From the NCBI GenBank assembly GCA_003194485.1, contig PQXD01000016.1, forward strand, positions 1 to 53,870: DNA of 53,870 nucleotides. The letters are read 5' to 3'. Positions 24,481 to 31,593 of the stretch are shown here, piece by piece. The notes beneath the pieces were generated by a model. That model was not told the DNA's origin and ran no database searches. It saw only the letters and a program-made list of their open reading frames with translations. Every line of letters starts with the position of its first letter. Position 1 is the stretch's first letter. This stretch comes from Deltaproteobacteria bacterium (lineage in GTDB: Bacteria > Desulfobacterota > Dissulfuribacteria > Dissulfuribacterales > UBA3076). A program made the position numbers and the translations under genes.

Positions 24481-25702
24481 TATCTTCTAAATATATCTCC
24501 ATCCTGTGCAACAGCCGGACTTCACTTTGGCAGATAAGCAGTCTGCCTGAATCCGTCTGCAGCAGTTGCCGGGCCTCTTCTTCTTTTCTTAAGGTAAAAG
24601 CAGGTTTGCCCTGTTCTATGGCCTCTGTCATAAGCCGAAGGTTCATCCGGTTCAGCGTCCCTACCGCAAATCCCGCGTCGATGACGCAAACAGCCTGCCG
24701 GACCAGGGGGAGCGCCTTATTTATCTCGTTTTGGGTAATTTTTCCCATAGGATACTGAGTGACGCATTTTGCGCCGAGGGCCTTTGCCACGTGATAGTCG
24801 AGGTCGTTTCCATGAAGGACCCCGGTGGTAATGGCAAATCCCCGCTTGGCCAGCAGCCGGTAGAGAGCTGTGCCGCTGCCCATGCCGCCGGCAACAAAAA
24901 CCGTTCCTCTATGGCCGTTGCCTTTGATCTCAATGCTCCCCAGCGCCGGATTGAAGCTCGCCCCGTCAAAATCGTAAAGGGCGGAGACGCTTTCTTCATT
25001 AAGCGTATCTTCCGGCGGGCCCCAGGCGACGATGCCGCCGTCCTTGACCAGAAGGACGCGATCGGACACCTTGGCGGCCATGTCCACATCGTGCAGGGAG
25101 GCCGCCACTGTGATACCTTTTTCCCGACATAGCCGCTGCAAAATGGTTATCACCTCCATGCGGTGCCTTAAATCCAGGTGCAGCGTGGGTTCATCCAGCA
25201 GGATCACCCGTGGCTCCTGGGCCAGGGCCCGGGCCAGAAGTACTTTCTGCTTCTCGCCGTCGCTCAGGGTGTCCAGTTGTCGGGCGGCCAGGTCCCGGGC
25301 ATGAACCAGGGCCAGGGAATCGAGGACTATTTTTTCATCAGCCCGTGTCAGTCTTCCTAAAAATCCCGTATGCGGGTAGCGGCCCAGGGCGGCAAACTCG
25401 AACACGGAAAACAGGCCGGGAGAGACCCGCTCCGTTAATACCACCGATATTATCCGGGCCAGATCCGCCTGGGGGAATCCCTGCAATTGGGTTTCATTGA
25501 TGAGGACCGTTCCCTTGATGGGCGCAAGCAGCCCGGCCAGCGTCCTTAAAAGGGTGGTTTTGCCGGCGCCGTTGGGGCCAAGCAGGGAGATAAACCGGCC
25601 TTTGCCCAAGAAAAAATTGACGGCCTTAAGAACAACTTCTGCGTCATAACCGACGGAGAGATCTTTTGTCGTCAGAACCGTATCAATTTGAGTATTTGTC
25701 AT
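24440..25702 (-). CDS. Corrinoid ABC importer ATPase with extra C-terminal domain (BtuD-like)
   Basis: 420 residues from ATG 25702, which overlaps the permease stop (ATGA). Residues 1-260 are a FecE/BtuD-type ATPase: Walker A GPNGAGKTT, signature LSDGE, Walker B VILLDEPTLHLDLRH, and ASLHDVD. A further 150 residues follow (GTVFVAGGMGSGTALYRLLA, GVLHGNDLDYHVAKALGAK, CVIDAGFAVGTLNRMNL). This Rossmann-like extension also occurs on some archaeal and anaerobe corrinoid transporter ATPases; its role is unsettled. The last 14 residues are encoded by the inverted-repeat element, so the natural C-terminus may have been altered. An upstream extension to 25978 is a shadow over the permease gene. Confidence 0.88.
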   Translation of the reverse strand: MTNTQIDTVLTTKDLSVGYDAEVVLKAVNFFLGKGRFISLLGPNGAGKTTLLRTLAGLLAPIKGTVLINETQLQGFPQADLARIISVVLTERVSPGLFSVFEFAALGRYPHTGFLGRLTRADEKIVLDSLALVHARDLAARQLDTLSDGEKQKVLLARALAQEPRVILLDEPTLHLDLRHRMEVITILQRLCREKGITVAASLHDVDMAAKVSDRVLLVKDGGIVAWGPPEDTLNEESVSALYDFDGASFNPALGSIEIKGNGHRGTVFVAGGMGSGTALYRLLAKRGFAITTGVLHGNDLDYHVAKALGAKCVTQYPMGKITQNEINKALPLVRQAVCVIDAGFAVGTLNRMNLRLMTEAIEQGKPAFTLRKEEEARQLLQTDSGRLLICQSEVRLLHRMEIYLEDNRSQGASFENDLR

Positions 25703-26727
25703 ACCGACACCCTCTGTTTCATCAACAGGCTGATGACAAGGGGCGCACCGAACATGGCGGTAACGGCGCTCACCGGCAGCTCCACCGGCGAAAAAAGCAG
25801 GCGGGCGATAAGATCGCACAGACTGGTCACGATGGCGCCTAAAAAAACAACTCCGGGGATCAGTATCCGATTGTCCGATGTTGCGAAAAAAAGACGCGTC
25901 ATGTGCGGCACGGCCAGGCCGATAAAGGCCACCGGCCCGGCCATGGCCGTCACCATGCCGGCAAGAGCGCAGGCGCACAAAATAATGAGAAATCTGAACA
26001 GCCGGATATTCACCCCCATGGTGGATGCGTATGCCTCCCCCAGGAGAAAGGCATTCAATGGTTTGCTGAGTCCATAGACAATGATCAGGATCAAGCCGCC
26101 CAGGAAAAACAGGATTTGAATTTCACTCCATTTAAACCCTGCAAAACTGCCGAGCTGCCAGAGCACAAAACCCTTGATTTTTTCCTGTCTGGCAAAGGCC
26201 ACAAGGACGCTGGTAACGGCATGACACAGATACCCCATCATCAGACCCACAATGAGCAGGGTGATCACGTTTTTGACCTTTGCGGCAATGGCCAGCACCA
26301 CGGCCATGGTCGCATAAGCGCCGGCAAGGGCGGAAAGAGTGGTTAAAAAAGGGGCCAGAGCGGTGAATCCCAGGCTCAGTGTGGTCAGCATCACAATAGA
26401 GACCGTCAACGTTGCGCCCGAGGAGATCCCCAGGATAAAAGGGCCGACAATGGGATTGCGGAAAAACACCTGGAGCAACAGGCCGGCCACGGCCAGATAT
26501 GCGCCGCCCATGACTGTGGCCACGGCTCTTGGAATGCGGATGTTCCATACGATGAAACCGCTTGTGGTCCCCACGTCATGACTGCTGATAATGCGCAGCA
26601 GATCGGGTAAAGATATGTCAATGGACCCAGCGATGATATTAACGGCCACAGAGACCGGCAAAACCGCGGAAAACAGGGCGAAAAGCAGGTAGTGTCTCTT
26701 TGCGTCGATGATGCGTTTTTCTTTCAT
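25699..26727 (-). CDS. Corrinoid/metal-chelate ABC importer permease (BtuC/FecCD)
   Basis: A 342-residue FecCD-family permease with about ten membrane segments. Family blocks: SLPDLLRIIS near 37-46, WNIRIPRAVATVMGGAYLAVAGLLLQ, NPIVGPFILGISSGATL, LWQLGSFAGFKWSEIQ and GPVAFIGLAVPHMTRLFF, the last being the coupling-loop region that contacts the ATPase. ATG 26727 overlaps the end of the binding-protein gene (ATGA), and its own stop overlaps the ATPase start, so the three are a single translation-coupled importer. The B12 riboswitch upstream suggests a corrinoid substrate, though iron-chelate homologues look alike. Confidence 0.92.
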   Translation of the reverse strand: MKEKRIIDAKRHYLLFALFSAVLPVSVAVNIIAGSIDISLPDLLRIISSHDVGTTSGFIVWNIRIPRAVATVMGGAYLAVAGLLLQVFFRNPIVGPFILGISSGATLTVSIVMLTTLSLGFTALAPFLTTLSALAGAYATMAVVLAIAAKVKNVITLLIVGLMMGYLCHAVTSVLVAFARQEKIKGFVLWQLGSFAGFKWSEIQILFFLGGLILIIVYGLSKPLNAFLLGEAYASTMGVNIRLFRFLIILCACALAGMVTAMAGPVAFIGLAVPHMTRLFFATSDNRILIPGVVFLGAIVTSLCDLIARLLFSPVELPVSAVTAMFGAPLVISLLMKQRVSV

Positions 26728-27854
26728 TTCAGCATGGCCTGTGGAGGATTATCCGTATCCGGAAGCCTGGTAAAAAATTTCATACGATACTCAGGGAAAC
26801 GTCCCGGGTTTAAAACGGCAGCCACCTCTTCGATGATTTCATCCAGCCGGTCAGCGGATTGCGCATAACATGGCAGGGGAGAAAAGACCTTGCCGTGTGT
26901 AAGTGGGCCGATACCTTTCAGCAGGGGATTGATCCGGGCCAGGGCCGCCTTGGATGAGGCCCCTGTTTCATAGGTCCTGTATGTAAAAAGTATGTCCGCT
27001 TTTTTGCCGCTGGAAAGAAACCTTTCCAGTGTAATTTCAATTCAGGACCCGCCTGCTATGTCGCTGAACAGGTAATCCCCCCCGGCCAGATTCACCATCT
27101 CCGCAACCCAGGAATTCCCCGGCTCCACCAGCACCCTTTTTTCATAAATATCTCCCCAGATCACTTTGGGCCGCACATCAGGAGAGAGATTAAGGCTATA
27201 TATCCGCTTGATGGCGCTGGACACCCTGGCAACATATTTATCCGCCTCCTTTTCCCTGTTGAAAAAAAGGGCCAGGAACTGGACGAACCGCATGCGCGTA
27301 TCAAGGTTCATGGCTTCGGCAGTGGTCGTGATCACCCCCGGGATATCCAGCTCCATAATTCCGGAAATCACAGACGGGTCCCAGGTAAGCACCAGGTCGG
27401 GCTCGATGGCCTTGAGTCTTTCAAAATCAACCGCGCTGGATTCGCCGATGTAAGTGACCCGTCCGTTTTCCATTCCTTTTTTGACTTCCTCGATGGTCCA
27501 GTACTCCTTTTTCCTGGTGACGCCCACGAGCACCTTGTCCAGGATGCCCAGGGCCTTGAGCAGCGCCACGTTATACCCGGAATAGACCACCACGCGGCGG
27601 ACCGGTATTTCAATGATCTGATGTCTTTCATATCCGTCCGGCGGCTTTTGTCCTCTGGGCACCAGAACCAGGGTTCTTCCCGCACCGTCCCGGATCTCCT
27701 TGCAGTTGTCAGGCAGTGTTTTTACTGAAAATTCACCGATACTCCTGAACGATGTCCTGCCGCCTGCTTCCTGACGGCAGGCTGCAAGCAGGAACACGCC
27801 TAACGCGGCGATACACAGCTTTATGAGTGCCCGGTGAGAATGGAATTTATACAC
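26724..27854 (-). CDS. Corrinoid-binding lipoprotein (BtuF-like) with in-frame UGA, possible selenoprotein
   Basis: Up to 376 residues if the UGA at 27044-27042 is read through. GTG 27854 follows AAGGAAAA and overlaps the ResB-like stop. Signal peptide ends in a lipobox (LGVFLLAACR, Cys at about 26). The periplasmic-binding domain has RRVVVYSGYNVALLKALG, VTYIGESSAVDFERLKAIEPDLVL and WVAEMVNLAGGDYLFSDIAGGS. The UGA comes next, and the frame goes on with IEITLERFLSSGKKADILFTY and a normal C-terminal lobe to 26724, where it overlaps the permease start. Without read-through the second lobe is lost. An 8-bp hairpin sits 12 nt after the UGA. Alternatives are a nonsense mutation or a sequencing error; relatives often have Ser here (TCA to TGA is one change). 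Confidence 0.75.
27010..27044 (-). promoter_or_regulatory. Candidate bacterial SECIS hairpin after in-frame UGA
   Basis: On the minus strand, UGA (27044-27042) is followed by 12 nt and then CUGGAAAG-GUUU-CUUUCCAG (27029-27010), a perfect 8-bp stem with a 4-nt loop starting with G. Known bacterial SECIS elements lie inside the coding region, with the apical loop about 16-37 nt after the UGA and a G among the first loop positions. Here the loop begins 20 nt after the UGA. This fits the model, but the folding rules are loose and no selA/selB genes are in the window. Confidence 0.5.
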
Positions 27855-28671
27855 GGCGTTTTCCTTCTTTCGCCTGTAATAAGAACCACTGATAGAGATA
27901 CATGCACAGTCCCACAATAAAGAGCACGGTCCCGGTAAAACAGAACATCATTCCAGGATCGTCTTTGATGATCAGATTAATGTAAGGCCGGCGTTTCATG
28001 CCGGTCTTATATTGGGGGGCAAAATCCTTAAGATGAAAGCTCAGGCCCTTGAATCTGAAAGGGGCGTTGATGCCGATGGCCTTCCACACCTCCTTTTGCC
28101 CCGCGGTCAAGCGCAGGGCTGCCTGGACGTTGATGGCCCGGTTATTGAGAAATTTCAGCCGGCTTCCCTGATAATATTGGACATCCAACGATCCCAGTTG
28201 CACTTGAATCTCCGAATGCGGGATCCGGACACTTTGTCCCTGAACGATAATTATGTCCGGATATGTCCTGGCATAGAGATAACTGACAAGGTAGCCGATC
28301 AGGATCACAATCAAGGCATAATGCATGATGTGGGGTGAAAATTTCAAAATAAACCGCAGGCGGCCTGTAAAACGGGAACGGAACTTCGCCAGGGTGAAAA
28401 CCCGGTTGGTAGTACAGACAAAGGTGTTTACAGCCAGGAGAAACAGCAGAATTAACAGTCCGAAAAACCACACTGTATGGCCTGCGTAAGTTATCCCGTA
28501 AGTCTTGATCCATTCAATAAGTCCCAAGTCATTGAGCGGTTTAAACAGGTTCTCGTGTCCTTTAAGCCCCAGGTAGCCGCCTGCCAGATCAACAACCAGC
28601 AGCAAGAGAACCACCGTGGTCAGACGGACGCTTCCCAAGACCTTCCATATTTTTTTCACGATGTCTTTCAT
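27847..28671 (-). CDS. ResB/CcsB-like cytochrome c assembly protein
   Basis: A 274-residue membrane protein. Segments near 13-33 (SVRLTTVVLLLLVVDLAGGYLG), 66-86, 115-135 and a final one near 240-262 resemble ResB (Ccs1). Between the last two lies a periplasmic domain with IRIPHSEIQVQLGSLDVQYYQG and FRFKGLSFHLKDFAP, shorter than in standard ResB (about 450 residues). ResB with CcsA exports heme and attaches it to apocytochrome c. Here the pair heads a B12-riboswitch operon, so it may act on a corrinoid or support a special heme protein. That is inference. It overlaps both neighbours by a few bases. Confidence 0.75.
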   Translation of the reverse strand: MKDIVKKIWKVLGSVRLTTVVLLLLVVDLAGGYLGLKGHENLFKPLNDLGLIEWIKTYGITYAGHTVWFFGLLILLFLLAVNTFVCTTNRVFTLAKFRSRFTGRLRFILKFSPHIMHYALIVILIGYLVSYLYARTYPDIIIVQGQSVRIPHSEIQVQLGSLDVQYYQGSRLKFLNNRAINVQAALRLTAGQKEVWKAIGINAPFRFKGLSFHLKDFAPQYKTGMKRRPYINLIIKDDPGMMFCFTGTVLFIVGLCMYLYQWFLLQAKEGKRRV

Positions 28672-29456
28672 AGAAACTTCATCAAAATACCCGTGTCGGG
28701 AAGCCGGAATCCCCCCAGCTCAGGACAACAATTAAAAGTCAAGATCAACACCGCGCCGAAAACGGCAGCATATGTCCTCCTTTCGACATCCCAGCTTTTC
28801 AGCAGGTGGAGATGCAGAAAACACCCATAGTAAAACCAGGTGGCCGTGGTCATGGTGATGGCTGCGTCATCCCAGACCACCGGACTTCCCCAGCTGAGAT
28901 AGGACCATATCTCTCCGGAAAACATGGAGAAGGTCCAGAAGCCAAACCCCCAGACAATCCAGGAGGCAGCCCAGCTCCTGTTTCTCAAAACCGCCTGTTT
29001 TCTTGATCTGCCCTTCTGACGGATATGATCAAGCGCATGGATGCCGGCGATCAAAAAGCAGGACTTGCCAATAATGCCTGACAACAAAAAGAGGTGGGAG
29101 AAGATGGTTTTGGATTTTAGGAAAGGGAGATAAAAGTCGTTGGGGAAAAAGGCCGCTGCCAGCGACAATAGGCATATCAAAGCCACGAGCATGTTCCATC
29201 CCGCCCGCTTTTGCCATATTGTCTTCAGGGACAGGATGCCGATAAAAAGCGGCAGGAAAAACGGGCCCTGGAACATGGGCATCAGGGGCCAGGAAAAATA
29301 ATAACGGCCGGCATCCGACAAGAAGTTGGCGAAAAGGCCGATGCCGAATATACATCGAAACAGAAGTGCCCTTTTGCCCTGCAAAAAAATAGACAGAAAC
29401 CCGCTCAAAAGATAAAAGGATACTGCCACATAAAACATGTCGCGCGGTAAAAACAT
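28668..29456 (-). CDS. CcsA/ResC-like cytochrome c assembly protein
   Basis: A 262-residue polytopic protein, about eight membrane spans. The key segment WGSPVVWDDAAITMTTATWFYYGCFLHLHLL is a variant of the WWD heme-handling motif (usual WGxxWxWD) of CcsA/CcmC/CcmF, with one Trp-rich position changed. YLSGF, FLSDAGRYYFSWPLMPMF and HLFLLSGIIGKSCFLIAGIHALDH follow the CcsA pattern, including His residues that ligate heme. It is the first gene behind the B12 riboswitch and its terminator, and it overlaps the ResB-like gene by four bases. The altered motif leaves open whether heme or another tetrapyrrole is carried. Confidence 0.75.
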   Translation of the reverse strand: MFLPRDMFYVAVSFYLLSGFLSIFLQGKRALLFRCIFGIGLFANFLSDAGRYYFSWPLMPMFQGPFFLPLFIGILSLKTIWQKRAGWNMLVALICLLSLAAAFFPNDFYLPFLKSKTIFSHLFLLSGIIGKSCFLIAGIHALDHIRQKGRSRKQAVLRNRSWAASWIVWGFGFWTFSMFSGEIWSYLSWGSPVVWDDAAITMTTATWFYYGCFLHLHLLKSWDVERRTYAAVFGAVLILTFNCCPELGGFRLPDTGILMKFL

Positions 29457-29496
29457 GGTCCTTGCGTATCCGATTTATTAGTACATTGTCAGAAGG

Positions 29497-29538
29497 TAAA
29501 AAAAATCCCCGGACCGAATTAAACCGATCCGGGGATTT
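29497..29538 (-). terminator. Rho-independent terminator in the riboswitch leader
   Basis: On the minus strand AAATCCCCGGA and TCCGGGGATTT (29538-29503) form an 11-bp stem, followed by a run of about eight T. It lies between the cobalamin aptamer and the CcsA-like start at 29456, where a riboswitch expression platform is expected. B12 binding probably favours this terminator and turns the operon off. Confidence 0.85.
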
Positions 29539-29604
29539 CCCTTTTTTTATCCGCAGGACCACACAGGTAAGCGCTTGTCCACGACGCTTGCCTCAATATA
29601 TTAT

Positions 29605-29792
29605 TCCCGGCAGGTCTTCTGGCTTCCCCGCCCCTTTAGCGACCTTCCCATCCCGGTTCACCGGAACAGTGGCACATGAATGCTAAAAGGGTTCCCTTTT
29701 TATTAATGAAAAAGGGCAGGGTCACAGCGGCGGGCCCGCTCCCGACTTTCACGGGATTCCCTATTAAGCCCATGAGGGCACCGAATTTCCTT
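29605..29792 (-). promoter_or_regulatory. Cobalamin riboswitch ahead of the CcsA/ResB-Btu-CobN operon
   Basis: The minus strand shows the aptamer core: AATAGGGAATCCCGTGAAAG, CCCGCCGCTGTGA, GCCACTG, GGGAAGGTCGC and the B12 box AGCCAGAAGACCTGCCGGG. It is a close relative of the riboswitch at 14401-14592. Together with the terminator at 29497-29538 it forms a complete transcription-attenuation leader for the operon that runs down to 14677. Confidence 0.95.
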
Positions 29793-30440
29793 TATCCGAA
29801 AGCGGGTGCCATTGTCAAGAAAAAAATATCGAAATGAACCCAAAGTTTCTCCAGCAAGGCCCCCAGCTTATCCCTCCCCACTTCTGGATCGCGATTTTGC
29901 ACTTCCGCCCACTCCTATAGCCTGTCCATGACATGTCCGGAGTCGTAAATATTCGGTGAACCCGTGGTCCACTGTGGAAGTTGCCATCCGTGCCCTGCCG
30001 CAGGAGCGGTTTGCCTTTTGCAGGGTTTCAACCGCGGGCCGGATTGCACTGCCTCTCCGGTCTGCGATGAGTGAGCTTTGAAACCCGGAAAAAGGTAACC
30101 GCTTCAAGGCAGGATATAACGGGTTCACCGGATATTTACCCGGAGTCAATGATTTCCTTAGCCTTTTCAAGGCGTTCCTATAAATAATCAGGCAGGCATC
30201 CCTCGGAAGAGATGCCCGGAAAAGGGCAATGCTTTCAAAACAGACTCGCTATGGGGTTTTGAAATTGTCATATAAGGAAGAATGATATATGAAAGTAAGA
30301 ACCAATTTAAAAATTAGGCGATTGTGAATATGCTGATCAGCGAAAAAATGCATACTGAGTATCCATCCTTGATAAATATGTAAAGCGGTTTTTATCTATA
30401 CTAATTTACCGAATATTTAGTAACTTCTCATTGGACCACC
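29793..30440. other. Intergenic region between divergent transcripts, holding the MITE
   Basis: It should contain promoters for the minus-strand B12 operon and the plus-strand glycosyltransferase operon. Apart from the MITE, the stretch 30148-30440 is AT-rich with no convincing gene. I could not assign -35/-10 boxes with confidence. Confidence 0.4.
29945..30139. repeat. 195-bp palindromic MITE, copy 1, with 8-bp target duplication
   Basis: The ends GTAAATATTCGGTGAACCCG and its near reverse complement (one mismatch) define a 195-bp element. The interior is also largely self-complementary (GCGGTTTGCCTTTTGCAGGG against GCGGTTACC...CGGGTTTC). CCGGAGTC occurs directly outside both ends (29937-29944 and 30140-30147), which looks like an 8-bp target-site duplication. 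A second copy of identical length lies at 35112-35306. No transposase for it is in the window. Confidence 0.88.
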
Positions 30441-31292
30441 GTGCCGGAAACGAGAACCAGTATATACAGATATATGGATTTGATTGCGGATAAAAATAAC
30501 CGATGGGATTTAGACCTGAGCATCATCATTCCTGTCAAGGATGAAGAAAAAAATATCTCCCGACTTGCAAAAGAGGTCGGAATGGTGATGAATGCCGCAT
30601 TATGGTCCTGGGAATGCCTTTGGCTGGATGACGGATCAACAGATAATACGCTATCCGAACTACAGCAAATAAACGCAAAGGATTCCCGCCATCAATTTAT
30701 TGCCCTGTCACGCAACTATGGTCAATCGGCAGCCCTATATACAGGCTTTGGTTGCGCGCGCGGGGAGATTCTGGTCACCCTGGATGGTGATGGACAAAAT
30801 GATCCTAAGGATATCCCTGTCCTGGTAAGACGTCTGCTTGAAGATAATGCAGACATGGTAAACGGCTTTCGCCGGAAACGAAGGGACACCTTCATACGGA
30901 AGGTCTCCTCGCGTATTGGGAATGCCTTCCGGAATTGGGTTACCAATGAACAGATACATGATGTAGGCTGCTCACTGCGGGTCTTTCGCCACCGGTGCGT
31001 GGAAAATATCCCGGTATTCAAGGGAATGCACCGCTTTTTACCTACACTGATACGAATCAGCGGGTGTTCCGTCATACTTGAAATGCCGGTGAACCACCGT
31101 CCTCGCAGGTATGGACAGACAAAGTATGGCATCCATAACCGTCTTTGGGTAGGGTTGATGGATACCCTGGCCGTGCGATGGATGCAGACTCGAATGGTAT
31201 ATCCAGAGATAAAGACTTCATCGTTGAATAAAGAGAAAGAAAGGACGTACATGTTCAGTAAACCGCGTCTTCGCGGACCCCAAACCCGATGA
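30441..31292 (+). CDS. Family 2 glycosyltransferase, ArnC/dolichyl-phosphate mannose synthase-like
   Basis: A 283-residue GT-A enzyme. LSIIIPVKDEEKNI starts the fold, WLDDGSTDNTL binds the nucleotide, and LDGDGQNDPKDIP is the DxD-type metal site. DVGCSLRVFRH and VNHRPRRYGQTKYG are typical of polyprenyl-phosphate glycosyltransferases, but the two C-terminal membrane helices of ArnC are absent, so this is a soluble DPM1-like form. The GTG at 30441 has only a weak ribosome site; ATG 30474 is possible. With the next three genes it probably makes and moves a polyprenyl-phosphate sugar for lipid A or other surface glycan modification. Confidence 0.82.
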   Translation: MPETRTSIYRYMDLIADKNNRWDLDLSIIIPVKDEEKNISRLAKEVGMVMNAALWSWECLWLDDGSTDNTLSELQQINAKDSRHQFIALSRNYGQSAALYTGFGCARGEILVTLDGDGQNDPKDIPVLVRRLLEDNADMVNGFRRKRRDTFIRKVSSRIGNAFRNWVTNEQIHDVGCSLRVFRHRCVENIPVFKGMHRFLPTLIRISGCSVILEMPVNHRPRRYGQTKYGIHNRLWVGLMDTLAVRWMQTRMVYPEIKTSSLNKEKERTYMFSKPRLRGPQTR

Positions 31293-31319
31293 CGGACTTG
31301 AATTGTACGAAAAGACGGT

Positions 31320-31592
31320 ATGAATACTTATTGGTTAGGTCTGGGCTTTTTCGCCCAGATACTTTTTTCTTCAAGGTTTCTTGTCCAATGGATAGCCAGT
31401 GAGAAGGCCGGCAAGAGCGTCGTTCCCGTCCTGTTCTGGTATTTGAGCCTTGCAGGGTCTGTCCTGCTTTTGATATATGCGATATATCGTCAGGATCCGG
31501 TCTTTATTTTCGGTCAGGCGGGCGGGATATTTATTTACAGCCGGAACCTCTATCTGATCCGGCGTGAGAAGAGAAGGCCCCATATTGATTGA
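31320..31592 (+). CDS. Lipid A biosynthesis N-terminal domain protein (LpxB-N)
   Basis: A 90-residue membrane protein with three hydrophobic helices. FFAQILFSSRFLVQWIASEKAGKSVVPVLFWYLSLAGS and FGQAGGIFIYSRNLYLI match the small LpxB N-terminal-domain family, found fused to LpxB in some bacteria and as stand-alone genes next to glycosyltransferases. Its biochemical role is not established; a part in lipid-linked sugar handling is inferred from the ArnC-like and ArnT-like neighbours. The following gene starts two bases after its stop. Confidence 0.85.
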   Translation: MNTYWLGLGFFAQILFSSRFLVQWIASEKAGKSVVPVLFWYLSLAGSVLLLIYAIYRQDPVFIFGQAGGIFIYSRNLYLIRREKRRPHID

Positions 31593-31593
31593 G

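Noticed and set aside
25703-25978. N-terminal extension of the BtuD-like ATPase
   Set aside because: It runs antiparallel in frame choice over the permease gene and lacks ATPase features; the ATG at 25702 in ATGA overlap is far better.
29868-30170. 100-codon minus-strand frame, repeated at 35071-35328
   Set aside because: Both frames are produced by the 195-bp palindromic MITE and lack start signals; treated as repeat DNA.
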